Shown piece by piece: positions 25,033 through 33,777 of a stretch of 61,132 nucleotides of DNA. The stretch is from the NCBI GenBank assembly GCA_902785455.1, contig CACZYY010000004.1:1-61132 (forward strand), written 5' to 3'. The notes under the pieces are model-generated. The model was not told where the DNA came from. It did no database searches and saw only the letters and a list, made by a program, of their open reading frames with translations. The position numbers and the translations under genes were made by a program. This DNA is from an uncultured Spirochaetaceae bacterium (GTDB lineage Bacteria; Spirochaetota; Spirochaetia; Treponematales; Treponemataceae). Numbering within the stretch: the stretch's first letter is position 1; each line of letters starts with the position of its first letter.

Positions 25033-25922
25033 AAGTTGTTCGCGCAAAAATTCTCGGATTCTGTGCAGGCGTGCGTCGTGCCGTTGTTGCCGCAGAAAAA
25101 GCTCTGGACGAAAACAAAGGGCAGGTTTACACCTTAGGGCCGCTGATTCATAACCCGGTGGCTTTGAACAAACTTGCCGAGCGCAACTTAAAAATCCTTG
25201 TGGAAAGTAAAATTCCTCTTTTAAATTCACAAGATACTGTAATTATCCGTGCTCATGGTGTTCCTCCGGAGACAGAAAAAGCAATCCGTGAAAAAGGCGT
25301 GAATGTTGTGAACGCCACTTGTCCTCTCGTAACCAAAAGTCAGAAAACAGCCGCAGAATATGCTTCAAAGGGATATGTGATTTTCTTTGCGGGTGATAAA
25401 AATCATGGCGAGGTCATTGGAATTGAAGGATACGCGCGGGAAGGGGCAAAAGCCACTGGAAAACCACTGCATTTTCTTCTTGTAAAAGATGTTGAAGAAC
25501 TGAAACATTCTCTAATGGAGCTTTCTTCTCAAAAAATTCTTTCATCTGATTCAAAAATCGTGCTTCTTTCGCAGACAACCTTCAGTATAAAGATGTTTGA
25601 TAATCTTCAAGCAGAATTAAAATCTTCCTTTCCGAATGCAGAAGTTATCAGTTCAATTTGTCCGGCCACTCATGAACGTCAGGACAGCCTTGTGGAATTA
25701 TGCGAAAAAGTTGACGGCATAATTGTAATCGGCGGTAAAAACAGCGCGAATACAAACAGGCTTTTTGCCACCGCCCAAAAACTATGCAAAAAAGCCGTGC
25801 TCATCGAAACTCCCGAAGAAATTCCTTCCGAATTCTTTGAGCTTGAAATAGTTGGAATTACAGCCGGAGCAAGCACACCGGATGATACGATTGATGCCGT
25901 GGAAGCAAGGTTGAAATCATAA
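25029..25922 (+). CDS. ispH: 4-hydroxy-3-methylbut-2-enyl diphosphate reductase
   Basis: A 297-residue [4Fe-4S] enzyme that makes IPP and DMAPP in the last step of the MEP isoprenoid pathway. Cluster cysteines are Cys12 (GFCAGVRRAV), the Cys in NATCPLVTKSQK near residue 96 and the Cys in SSICPATHERQ near residue 203. RAHGVPPETE and AGASTPD are family landmarks. It overlaps the EAL gene by 4 bp (ATGA), so the two are translated together even though no functional link is obvious. Confidence 0.95.
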   Translation: MKVVRAKILGFCAGVRRAVVAAEKALDENKGQVYTLGPLIHNPVALNKLAERNLKILVESKIPLLNSQDTVIIRAHGVPPETEKAIREKGVNVVNATCPLVTKSQKTAAEYASKGYVIFFAGDKNHGEVIGIEGYAREGAKATGKPLHFLLVKDVEELKHSLMELSSQKILSSDSKIVLLSQTTFSIKMFDNLQAELKSSFPNAEVISSICPATHERQDSLVELCEKVDGIIVIGGKNSANTNRLFATAQKLCKKAVLIETPEEIPSEFFELEIVGITAGASTPDDTIDAVEARLKS

Positions 25923-25973
25923 ATGCTTTGTGAAATGAAAAGATTTTTCGCAACTGTCTCATTGCCGATGAAC

Positions 25974-26209
25974 ATGTTGTCAACAGGAGCTCCGCATTAT
26001 AAGCGATTTTATATTGAAAATGGCGTGAAGGAGCGAAACGGCTTACGGAAACACTCGTTTCGTGCTGCCGCGAGAGCGGCAAACGTATATAGTTTCAAGC
26101 ACAAAACGCGTGTAGCATGCTAGCATGCGCTTCCGATAAGCCGTTTTCACGATTGGAAGCCATTTTTATCAGCAAACATTTTATGATGCGGAAGCCCTGA
26201 TGTTGTCAA
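25974..26209. other. Direct and inverted repeats flanking family A copy 2
   Basis: ATGTTGTCAA occurs at 25974-25983 and again at 26200-26209. Just inside, TCCGCATTATAA (25991-26002) faces TTATGATGCGGA (26181-26192), an inverted pair with one mismatch. Together they bracket the family A copy. They could be a target duplication, an older hairpin into which the element inserted, or an extension of the element itself. The rest of this 334-bp gap holds only the ndk promoter. Confidence 0.5.
26017..26167. repeat. Family A structured element, copy 2
   Basis: The 142-bp core (26021-26162) aligns without gaps to 11491-11632. The same helices form. P1 closes with AAAATGGC/GCCATTTT; P4 is GCCGC-GAGA-GCGGC, again a GNRA loop; P6 is GCATGC-TA-GCATGC (26115-26128). 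Changes relative to copy 1 are compensatory in P1 (C-G to T-A), P2 (A-T to G-C) and P6 (G-C to T-A). One P2 mismatch of copy 1 is repaired, while two pairs (P2, P3) are lost. The conserved P5 loop GTATATA is unchanged. It lies between ispH and ndk. Confidence 0.85.
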
Positions 26210-26218
26210 AAATCTCTG

Positions 26219-26247
26219 TTGTAAAATTCAACAAGCTACTGTATAAT
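26219..26247 (+). promoter_or_regulatory. Promoter of ndk-gpsA-ffh
   Basis: TTGTAA (26219-26224), a 17-nt spacer and a perfect TATAAT (26242-26247). The ndk ATG starts 9 nt after the -10, so the leader should be about 2-3 nt long. No Shine-Dalgarno sequence is present. Confidence 0.65.
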
Positions 26248-26256
26248 TAAAAAATT

Positions 26257-26706
26257 ATGACAAGATGTTTTGCTATGTGTAAGCCTGGTGTATTGAATCG
26301 CAGGCTCGTTGGTCAGGTCATTACTCGTTTGGAGAATAAGGGCCTCAAGTTGGTTGGATTGAAACTCATGAACATTTCAAAAGAGCTTGCTTCTAAGCAT
26401 TATGCTGAGCATCAGGGCAAGTCTTTCTATGACGAGCTTGTTTCTTACATTACAAGTGCTCCTGTTGTAGCAATGGTATGGCAGATGGACAACGATGATT
26501 GTGTTACTTTGGTTCGCAAAGTTGTTGGTGCTACAAAACCAAGTGAAGCAGCTCCTGGAACAATCCGTGGAGATTTCTGCTCACACACAAGTCATAACAT
26601 AATTCATGCTTCTGACTCAGACGCAAGTGCAGAGCGTGAGATTAATCTATTTTTCAAACCGGAAGAGCTTATCGATTGGAAAGACGAGGCTGAGTGCTGG
26701 TTCTAG
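26257..26706 (+). CDS. ndk: Nucleoside diphosphate kinase
   Basis: A 149-residue enzyme that moves the gamma-phosphate of ATP to other nucleoside diphosphates through His117 in NIIHASDS. GTIRGDFC and the C-terminal EELIDW segment fit the family. The usual KPDGV near the N-terminus reads KPGVLNRR here: the Asp-Gly pair is altered while the following LVG keeps its distance. It probably has a leaderless transcript from the promoter directly upstream and starts an ndk-gpsA-ffh unit. Confidence 0.93.
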   Translation: MTRCFAMCKPGVLNRRLVGQVITRLENKGLKLVGLKLMNISKELASKHYAEHQGKSFYDELVSYITSAPVVAMVWQMDNDDCVTLVRKVVGATKPSEAAPGTIRGDFCSHTSHNIIHASDSDASAEREINLFFKPEELIDWKDEAECWF

Positions 26707-26727
26707 AAAAATAAGTCGAGGATAAGA

Positions 26728-27801
26728 ATGAAAGTTAAAAGTGTTGGTGTAATTGGTGCTGGTGCGTGGGGTTCAGGTCTTGCGCAGGCAATCGCACGTG
26801 GTGGTCATAAAGTCCAGGTTTGGGCTATGGAAAGCGATGTCGTTGAAAGCATCAACAATGAGCACGAGAACAAAAGGTATCTTCCAGGATTCCCGCTCTC
26901 AGAAAATCTCACTGCATCTACAGATATCGAAGAGGTTGCAAACGGCAAAGAGTATTTGATTCTTGCTTCTCCTTCTTTGTTCATTGCGAGTACAGCCAAA
27001 AAGATTGCAAACGTTCCTTCAATTAAAAATGGAGAGACCGTAATCGGTGTTCTCACAAAAGGTTTCGTTGCTTCAGAAAATGGTCCTCGCCTTATCCTCG
27101 ATACACTCGAAGAAGTGCTTCCAGAAAGCTACAAAGGCGCGCTCGTTTATATTTCGGGCCCAAGCCATGCAGAGGAAGTTGCTATGGGCAAACTCACAGG
27201 TCTTATTGCTGCAAGTGAGCATGCCCTCAATTCTATTAAATTCCGTGAGCTTTTGCGTGTGCCGGGGCTTATGGTCTATTCATCACTTGATGTAATCGGC
27301 GTCCAGATTTGTGCCGCCGCAAAGAATGTAGTCGCTGTTGTTTACGGTGCTTTGGATGCCGTGAGCGAACATTCTGATATTTTCGGAGACAATTCCGAGA
27401 GCTTGTTGCTTGCCGCAGGCTTGAACGAGCTTCAGACGATTGGCTTTGCTATGGGAGCCACACATGCCGAGACATTCACTTCAATCGCAGGCGTGGGCGA
27501 CCTTGATGTAACATGCCGGTCAAAATATGGTCGAAACCGTCGTTTTGGTCAGGATATTATCAAAACTGACATCCTTTCAAAATTTAAGAATCTTGATGAT
27601 TTAATCGCACGAATCGGCGAAATCGGCTATCTTTCAGAAGGTGCCGTTGCCTGCAAATTCATTCATCAGATTGCAGAAAAGCACAATCTTAAGCTTCCGA
27701 TTTGTGACAGCCTTTACCGAATCCTCAACAAAGAAATTGAGCCTATGGCCTTGTTGCAGGAACTTATGATGCAGGGAAAAATGGAGTCCGAAGAGGACTA
27801 G
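26728..27801 (+). CDS. gpsA: Glycerol-3-phosphate dehydrogenase [NAD(P)+]
   Basis: A 357-residue enzyme that reduces dihydroxyacetone phosphate to sn-glycerol-3-phosphate for phospholipid synthesis. The Rossmann loop GAGAWGSGLAQAIA is at residues 10-23; GPSHAEEV, the catalytic-lysine segment CAAAKNVVAV, and SIAGVGDLDVTCRSKYGRNRRFG are typical GpsA motifs. It lies 21 bp after ndk and 10 bp before ffh. Length is near the family norm. Confidence 0.95.
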   Translation: MKVKSVGVIGAGAWGSGLAQAIARGGHKVQVWAMESDVVESINNEHENKRYLPGFPLSENLTASTDIEEVANGKEYLILASPSLFIASTAKKIANVPSIKNGETVIGVLTKGFVASENGPRLILDTLEEVLPESYKGALVYISGPSHAEEVAMGKLTGLIAASEHALNSIKFRELLRVPGLMVYSSLDVIGVQICAAAKNVVAVVYGALDAVSEHSDIFGDNSESLLLAAGLNELQTIGFAMGATHAETFTSIAGVGDLDVTCRSKYGRNRRFGQDIIKTDILSKFKNLDDLIARIGEIGYLSEGAVACKFIHQIAEKHNLKLPICDSLYRILNKEIEPMALLQELMMQGKMESEED

Positions 27802-27811
27802 GAAATAAACT

Positions 27812-29239
27812 ATGTTAGAGAAAATTACGAACACATTCAGTGACATCATGCGCTCTGTGAGCGGCAAGTCAAAAATCACTGAAAAAAATATCGAAGAAAC
27901 TGTTGAGCAGATTAAAATGGCTTTGCTCGAAGCCGACGTAAACCTTCGTGTCGTACGACGCTTCGTAAATGCCACAATCGAAGAGGCCAAGGGCGAAAAG
28001 GTTCTCCGTGCGGTTGATCCGGGCCAGCAGTTCACAAAAATCATCTACGACAGAATCGTAAAACTTTTGGGCGATACAAAGGTCGATTTGCAGCTCAAAG
28101 GTCCTGATACTCAGTCAGTGATTTTGCTCCTCGGTTTGCAGGGTGCCGGTAAAACAACCGCCGCTCACAAACTCGCAGCCCGCTTGGCCAAAAACGGTCG
28201 CAAGCCTCTTTTGGTTGCCTGTGACCTTGTTCGTCCGGCGGCTATGGAGCAGCTCAAACAGCTTGGTGAAAAAATCAATGTGCCAGTCTATCTTGAAGAG
28301 GGCGTAAAAGATGCCGTAAAGGTTGCCAAGAACGCAATTTCTTACGCCAAAAAGAACGGAATAGACACAATCATCGTTGATACGGCTGGTCGATTGCAGA
28401 TTGACGAATCGATGATGAAGGAACTTGTCGATGTCAAAAAAGCCGTTGACCCGGTTGAGACCATTCTTGTCGCAGACTCAATGACAGGTCAGAATGCGGT
28501 TGACATCGCAAAAAGCTTTGATGAGCAGCTTGGTCTTAGCGGTGTAATCCTTACCAAGTTTGACTCAGATGCACGAGGCGGTGCAGCCCTTTCCCTCAAG
28601 TCAATCACTGACAAGCCGATTTTGTTCATCGGTACTGGTGAAAAGACCGAGGATTTTGAGCCTTTCCATCCTGAGCGAATCGCCAGCCGAATTCTGGGCA
28701 TGGGCGATATCGTTTCTTTGGTTGAAAAAGCTCAGGAAACCGTTGACATCGAGGAAGCCAAAAAACTTGAGCAGAAGATGGCTCGCAACGAGTTCACCCT
28801 CGATGACATGCTTTCCCAGTTCGAGAATGTAGGCAAAATGGGCAATCTTTCTTCTTTGATGGAAATGATTCCGGGCCTTGCAGGTCAGGTTGATCCTAGC
28901 AAGCTTGATATGTCTGGAATCGCGCATCAGAAGGCAATCATCCAGTCAATGACAAAAAAAGAGCGCGCAAATCATCTGATTATTGGTCCTGCACGCCGCA
29001 AGCGAATCGCTGCCGGAAGCGGTACAAGCGTTGCCGAAGTAAACAAGCTGCTCAAGCAGTTTGAAAAGACAAAACTCACCATGAAAAAGCTCAGCCGTAA
29101 CCGCGGAATGCAGGCAAAACTCATGCAGCAGTTTGGCGGAATGGGCGGAAACGGTGGCATGGGCGGCTTAGGCGGTCTTGGCGATTTGAGCAAGCTCGGT
29201 GATTTGTCTAAACTGGCAGGCAAATTTAAAGGTTTCTAA
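27812..29239 (+). CDS. ffh: Signal recognition particle GTPase Ffh (SRP54)
   Basis: A 475-residue protein with the N domain (to about residue 95), the G domain with P-loop GLQGAGKTTAAHKLA, DTAGRLQ and TKFDSDARGGAA, and a methionine-rich M domain ending in a Gly/Met-rich tail. It binds signal sequences of nascent inner-membrane proteins and 4.5S RNA and delivers them to FtsY. It is the last gene of the ndk-gpsA-ffh run. Confidence 0.96.
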   Translation: MLEKITNTFSDIMRSVSGKSKITEKNIEETVEQIKMALLEADVNLRVVRRFVNATIEEAKGEKVLRAVDPGQQFTKIIYDRIVKLLGDTKVDLQLKGPDTQSVILLLGLQGAGKTTAAHKLAARLAKNGRKPLLVACDLVRPAAMEQLKQLGEKINVPVYLEEGVKDAVKVAKNAISYAKKNGIDTIIVDTAGRLQIDESMMKELVDVKKAVDPVETILVADSMTGQNAVDIAKSFDEQLGLSGVILTKFDSDARGGAALSLKSITDKPILFIGTGEKTEDFEPFHPERIASRILGMGDIVSLVEKAQETVDIEEAKKLEQKMARNEFTLDDMLSQFENVGKMGNLSSLMEMIPGLAGQVDPSKLDMSGIAHQKAIIQSMTKKERANHLIIGPARRKRIAAGSGTSVAEVNKLLKQFEKTKLTMKKLSRNRGMQAKLMQQFGGMGGNGGMGGLGGLGDLSKLGDLSKLAGKFKGF

Positions 29240-29254
29240 AATTATTTTGCACTA

Positions 29255-29311
29255 GGGATCGTAGGGGCGCGATAGCGTTCGCGAAGCGAATGGCAACCCC
29301 GAAGAGCCCGG
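29255..29311 (+). repeat. Family B structured repeat, copy 1
   Basis: A 57-bp unit: GGGG (29264-29267) pairs with CCCC (29297-29300) and encloses hairpins CGC-GATA-GCG (29268-29277) and TTCGC-GAA-GCGAA (29278-29290), then GAAGAGCCCGG. The copy at 56971-57027 has the same layout with paired substitutions. A long hairpin (29312-29335) follows directly. Confidence 0.7.
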
Positions 29312-29335
29312 CCCACGCAAGCAGGCTTGCGTGGG
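29312..29335. terminator. Hairpin between convergent ffh and the next gene
   Basis: CCCACGCAAG pairs with CTTGCGTGGG around a CAGG loop. It has no T-run, but such a strong stem between convergent genes could slow polymerase from either side. Confidence 0.35.
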
Positions 29336-29349
29336 AAGTGCCCTGATTT

Positions 29350-30078
29350 TTAATTTATTGTTATACAGCTTACAATCCGGCCGTCGTTCGAATATCCTCG
29401 GCTTGGATTTGTTTCATCGATAAAAGGTGTGATTCCGTTGTAGTATGAGTAATAATATGTTCCCGGGTGCAATGGAATGTCAATCACATATTTTCCAGGT
29501 TCTGTTTCTTTAAGCTCGTAAATCCAGCTGTCCCAGTTCGTAAAACTTCCTCCGAGCCGAATTTTCTTTCCTGTTTCGGCGTGGCATACAAAGTGAGTAA
29601 GACCGTTGTCGAGTTTTTCTGTAATTTCGATTTCTGCGGGCGGCAAATCTATGTATGAGAGAGAATAATTTTCGTATTCATTGTAAACTATGTTCTGATT
29701 CTGCGGGTCAGTTGTCCAGAGTCCGTCGATTATGACACGATAGCTGATTCTGGAAATCTTTTTTGGCATCTCAAGGATGTAAAAATAATATGAAGAAGTG
29801 ACGTCTCCTTCGTAGCCATAATTTTTTCTGAGCTGATAGTAGTGAATCTTTCTGAATTCTTCAAAATCAAATGCGATTCCAATTGAGTTTGCAGTGACGG
29901 GCGCTGTAAAAACAACGAAATTGTTCGAAATATAAGGCGCGCGAACTCCGCTGATTTCAGTGAGTGTCAAGTCGTATTCATAAGTGTCAGGTTTTGGAGC
30001 TACGTCCTTGGCAAAAACTGGTGTCGTAAAAGCCGTAAAAAGAGTAAGAAATCCCGTCAAAATCAAAATCTTTTTCAT
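29350..30078 (-). CDS. Secreted protein with a glycogen-binding-like (CBM48/AMPK-type) domain
   Basis: A 242-residue precursor with a signal peptide (MKKILILTGFLTLFTAF, cut after VFA). The C-terminal 90 residues (KKIRLGGSFTNWDSW, ELKETEPGKYVIDIPLHPGTYYYSY, FIDETNPSRGYSNDGR) follow the immunoglobulin-like fold of starch/glycogen-binding modules of the CBM48/isoamylase N-domain type. The N-terminal part repeats a similar beta pattern. It may bind an alpha-glucan in the periplasm or be purely structural. No catalytic domain is present. Confidence 0.55.
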   Translation of the reverse strand: MKKILILTGFLTLFTAFTTPVFAKDVAPKPDTYEYDLTLTEISGVRAPYISNNFVVFTAPVTANSIGIAFDFEEFRKIHYYQLRKNYGYEGDVTSSYYFYILEMPKKISRISYRVIIDGLWTTDPQNQNIVYNEYENYSLSYIDLPPAEIEITEKLDNGLTHFVCHAETGKKIRLGGSFTNWDSWIYELKETEPGKYVIDIPLHPGTYYYSYYNGITPFIDETNPSRGYSNDGRIVSCITIN

Positions 30079-30234
30079 ACTTTATTTATCGGTATTTCAA
30101 AAAAAAAGTAAACCTTTTTCTATCTATAAGATAAGTAAGATAAGTCGTTCTCTGGAGTTTTTTTTGAATGAAAGTTATTTTTTTTGCGGCGCAAGAAAAT
30201 TCTAAAAACTCAGCAATCGACCTATAAAGCATTG

Positions 30235-30263
30235 TTTTCAAAATGCCGAAACTAGAGTATACT
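30235..30263 (+). promoter_or_regulatory. Putative promoter of the FlcA-like gene
   Basis: TTTTCA (30235-30240), a 17-nt spacer and TATACT (30258-30263). The -10 lies across a direct repeat, ACTAGAGTA, present twice in a row (30251-30269). The AGGTGGG ribosome-binding site follows just before the ATG at 30283. Confidence 0.35.
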
Positions 30264-30282
30264 AGAGTAGGTGGGATTTTAA

Positions 30283-33200
30283 ATGCCAGGATTAAATCAG
30301 CTCAAACAATTTTCAGAAGATATTCGCGAAGTAGGTGATGAAGTAAAAATTCGTGCTCAGCGTGGCGAAAAGGTGCCTGTCATTCCTTTTCCGCAAGGAA
30401 TTTCTGAGGCCGACGACTCTAATGACTTTATCATCGGAATTCCTGATAAAAACAACCCTGCTTCCGCAGAGGAAGAGGATTTAGGCTCAATTGACGACAT
30501 TCTCGGTACAAATTCTGATTCTGCATCGGGTGCAGATGATTTTTCGGGCCTTGATTCTGACATTGCGGCTTTGCTCAATCCGCAGGCTTCGGCTGACGAA
30601 GATGCCCTTGCTGATTTCTTAAATGATGATAATCCTGCCTCTGTTAGTACTGATACCGAACCTGCAGAAGAAGTGGAGCCGGAAACACCGCTCGAAGATC
30701 TTGATTTGGATTCTTTGCTTGCTCCGTCTGGAGAAAATGGTGGTGAAGATACTCCTGCAGCAAATCCAGAACCAGCCTCTGCTGCAACTGAGCCTGAGTC
30801 ATTTTCTAATGTGGGAGATGCTCTTTCGAATCTTGGTGATTTAGCTGATGATTTAGGTGATTTGGGCGATCTTGCTGATTTGACTGAGCTGAACACATCC
30901 GAAACTCCAGCTGATTTGGCTGAGCCTGCTCCTGTGGCTCCTTCAGAACCACTTTCAACAGACTCTTCTGTTTCTGACATTTCTGGAACTGATAATTCTG
31001 ATTTTATCGAAGATTCTTCCGCCCCTTCTGGCGATGAGATTCCTTCCGTTGATATGGGCGACCTCGGGGACTTGGGCGACTTGGACAATCTTGGAGATTT
31101 AGGAACTTTAAGCGATTTTTCAACTCCTGATTCTTCTGAATCCGCTCCTCAAGAAAGTGATTCTTCTTCTCCGGAGCCAGAATCTGATTTAGCTTCTCAA
31201 ATTTCTGAAATAGATCTTTCACCTGATGCAGTTTCTTCTGAAGTTCCGTCCGCTGAATCTTCAGAAAGTAATTCTTCTGATGCTACCGCTCCTTCTGATG
31301 ATCTGTTCGCAATGGATCTGGATGATTTGACTGGTGGTTCAGAGCCGCAAGCTTCTGGTTCTGAAAACGAAAGTGACGGTGGATTTGATTTTAACACCGA
31401 TATGCTTGATGGTTTTGGTGACGCAGGATCTGACGAGAATCTTTCTGCTCCTGCAACAGAATCTTCCGAGCCTGCTGAAATTCCAAATGCTTTCGATGAG
31501 GTGCCGGATGAATCTTTCGGTCCTGTCAATGATGTTGGCGAAGAAAGTGCAATTGAGCCATTCGATACGTCTGGAATGGACGGTGTTGATTTTGGTCCGA
31601 GTGAGCCTGCTGGTGGCGAAGAATTCCCGGCAACTGACGATGGCCTTGGTGGCGACGATGACTTTGTTCTCGATTCAAGTTTTGAAATTCCTGGATTCTC
31701 AGACACTGAAACTGCCGATTTGGGCAAAAAGAAGCCTATTCTTGATACAATTGATTTTTCAAAAGGCAAAGAAGGTCGGCCAAAGAATTCCTTGACCGAA
31801 GAAGAATACGTTCAGTTCAAAAAGAATCTTTCTAATTATCCTCTCAATTTAAGAATTGCGCTTGAAGATTTTATTGCCCGCGATGAATTCACCGATGAGG
31901 CTGTGTTTGAAATCATCGAAAAAGTTCTCAAAAAGGTTTCTGCACGCCAGCTCGCGACTCAGCTCGAAAAAATTCTCGACATTTCAATCAATATTCCGCG
32001 CGATTTTGAGAGGCGTTCTTTTGCTGAATATGAGGCTTACAAGCAGTCATTCCAATATCAGCTCAAAAACAGAATCATTCCTGCCGCAATTGTCGGCATA
32101 ATACTTGCGTTCGTATGTTTCGGTCTTTTCAAGGCTGGTCAGCATTTCATTTACGAGCCTGTAATGGCCAACATGCACTACAAACAGGGCTATACTCTGC
32201 TTGAGGCAAATGAATTCCCTCAGTCTGAAGACGAATTTGCAAAGGCTGTCAAATATCGTGCGATTAAAAAGTGGTTCTTCAAATATGCGGTGGGTTATCG
32301 AAACAAAAAGCAATTTGAACGTGCCGCACAGATGTATCGAAATATTCTTGCTGTCTTTAACCACGACAAACAGGCCGGCCTTGATTATGCCGAAATGGAG
32401 CTTGTTGACAGGGCAAATTATGAGCGTGCTGAAGAAATTGTTCGGCGTGAAGTTCTTGATTATCATATAAATGACGCTGACGGTATCCTCATGCTTGGAG
32501 ATGTTTTCCTTGAATGGGCCGAAGTTGATCCTTCAAAATATGAGCTTGCAAAAGAGCAGTATCTTGATTTGATTCAGCGATACGGAAGCAACAATGTCTA
32601 TCTTTCCCGAATGATGCGCTACAATATCCGCACTGACAAACTTCGGGAAGTTCTTTACTACAAAAATATTTTCTACCAGAGCAAGCAGGACAAGCAGAAT
32701 CTCAAAAATCTTGGGGCGGCTGATTGGACAGAACTCAGCGGTTACATGCTTGAAAAACTTTATGGCACTTTGAGTAAAAACGATGAATATTTGCGCTCAT
32801 CTATTGAGGATGTCCTTGCGATGCTCAACCTTGCTATTAAGTCTGACCCATCAAATCCTGTCGCAAGATACAACCTGGCCCGATATTTCATTCATAACGG
32901 AAATACTGAGCAGGCAAAAGTAGAACTTGAACGAAGCCTAGATTTGTTTGAAAAGGTGATTGTCCGCACCAAAAAGAATGTTTACCGCGAAATTAACGCA
33001 TCACGTGTTCTTGGTGAGCTTTATGCGGCCAACCGTGAGTATCTTAAGGCGCAGACGATTTATACTCGTGGAATTAATCTCTACAATGAAGAACACGAGG
33101 CTAGTGAACTTGAAGGCGATGTAAATACAGGCAAACTTTTCGCCGATATGGGTGATTTGGATTACTTTATTTCCGGCGAGATGGATGATGCCCTCTACAA

Positions 33201-33777
33201 CTACGAAAAAGCGATCGAAATCAAGAACGATATTCCTTCAATTAATTATCGTGTAGGTGCAATTTATTACAACAGAAAGAATTACGATAACGCTCTCGTC
33301 TCATTCATCAAGGTCGCCGAAAAGGAACCAAAAGACCCGAACATTCTTCTTTCTCTTGGAAACGTGCTTTCGCTTCGTGGAGACAACTTTGCGGCAGAAA
33401 GCTACTATGCTGATTTGCTCAGAGTCCTTGACCAGGGGCGCGAAAAACAGAAGCTCCTTCTTCCTCAGGAAGATGATGATGATTACGCTGTCGTAGATTT
33501 GTATCTTAAAGTTAACAACAACCTTGGTGTCACTTTGTACAGGCTTGCTCAGCAGACTGGTGACAGTGGAAGGAATGCAGAGGCGATTGTACGTCTTTCT
33601 GATTCAATCCGTGCTTATGACGCGCTCACACGCAATCAGCAGACGATGATCCGCATGGAGGGAAGCAATCTTGCTGCCCAGAACTCTAAATATATCACTC
33701 ATCCGTATCCTGATTTTGAGCCTGCTATTTACACGGATATTCCGCGCTTGCTTTCTGGCGAAAAGGGCTTGGAGTAA
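30283..33777 (+). CDS. flcA: FlcA-like periplasmic flagellar collar TPR protein
   Basis: A 1164-residue protein. Residues 1-40 (MPGLNQLKQFSEDI, then RAQRGEKVPVIPFP) match the conserved start I associate with treponemal FlcA-type proteins. Residues 40-480 are acidic low-complexity sequence with repeated GDLGDL units; 500-590 form a folded helical domain; one TM helix lies at about 597-617; the rest is a TPR superhelix expected in the periplasm. FlcA (BB0326 in Borrelia) builds the collar around the spirochaete flagellar motor. The N-terminal half would be cytoplasmic. Its stop shares a base with the next start. Confidence 0.6.
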   Translation: MPGLNQLKQFSEDIREVGDEVKIRAQRGEKVPVIPFPQGISEADDSNDFIIGIPDKNNPASAEEEDLGSIDDILGTNSDSASGADDFSGLDSDIAALLNPQASADEDALADFLNDDNPASVSTDTEPAEEVEPETPLEDLDLDSLLAPSGENGGEDTPAANPEPASAATEPESFSNVGDALSNLGDLADDLGDLGDLADLTELNTSETPADLAEPAPVAPSEPLSTDSSVSDISGTDNSDFIEDSSAPSGDEIPSVDMGDLGDLGDLDNLGDLGTLSDFSTPDSSESAPQESDSSSPEPESDLASQISEIDLSPDAVSSEVPSAESSESNSSDATAPSDDLFAMDLDDLTGGSEPQASGSENESDGGFDFNTDMLDGFGDAGSDENLSAPATESSEPAEIPNAFDEVPDESFGPVNDVGEESAIEPFDTSGMDGVDFGPSEPAGGEEFPATDDGLGGDDDFVLDSSFEIPGFSDTETADLGKKKPILDTIDFSKGKEGRPKNSLTEEEYVQFKKNLSNYPLNLRIALEDFIARDEFTDEAVFEIIEKVLKKVSARQLATQLEKILDISINIPRDFERRSFAEYEAYKQSFQYQLKNRIIPAAIVGIILAFVCFGLFKAGQHFIYEPVMANMHYKQGYTLLEANEFPQSEDEFAKAVKYRAIKKWFFKYAVGYRNKKQFERAAQMYRNILAVFNHDKQAGLDYAEMELVDRANYERAEEIVRREVLDYHINDADGILMLGDVFLEWAEVDPSKYELAKEQYLDLIQRYGSNNVYLSRMMRYNIRTDKLREVLYYKNIFYQSKQDKQNLKNLGAADWTELSGYMLEKLYGTLSKNDEYLRSSIEDVLAMLNLAIKSDPSNPVARYNLARYFIHNGNTEQAKVELERSLDLFEKVIVRTKKNVYREINASRVLGELYAANREYLKAQTIYTRGINLYNEEHEASELEGDVNTGKLFADMGDLDYFISGEMDDALYNYEKAIEIKNDIPSINYRVGAIYYNRKNYDNALVSFIKVAEKEPKDPNILLSLGNVLSLRGDNFAAESYYADLLRVLDQGREKQKLLLPQEDDDDYAVVDLYLKVNNNLGVTLYRLAQQTGDSGRNAEAIVRLSDSIRAYDALTRNQQTMIRMEGSNLAAQNSKYITHPYPDFEPAIYTDIPRLLSGEKGLE

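Noticed and set aside
25923..26123. A 66-codon open frame through family A copy 2
   Set aside because: It has no ribosome-binding site, crosses the structured repeat, and copy 1 does not preserve an equivalent frame. The substitutions fit helices, not codons.
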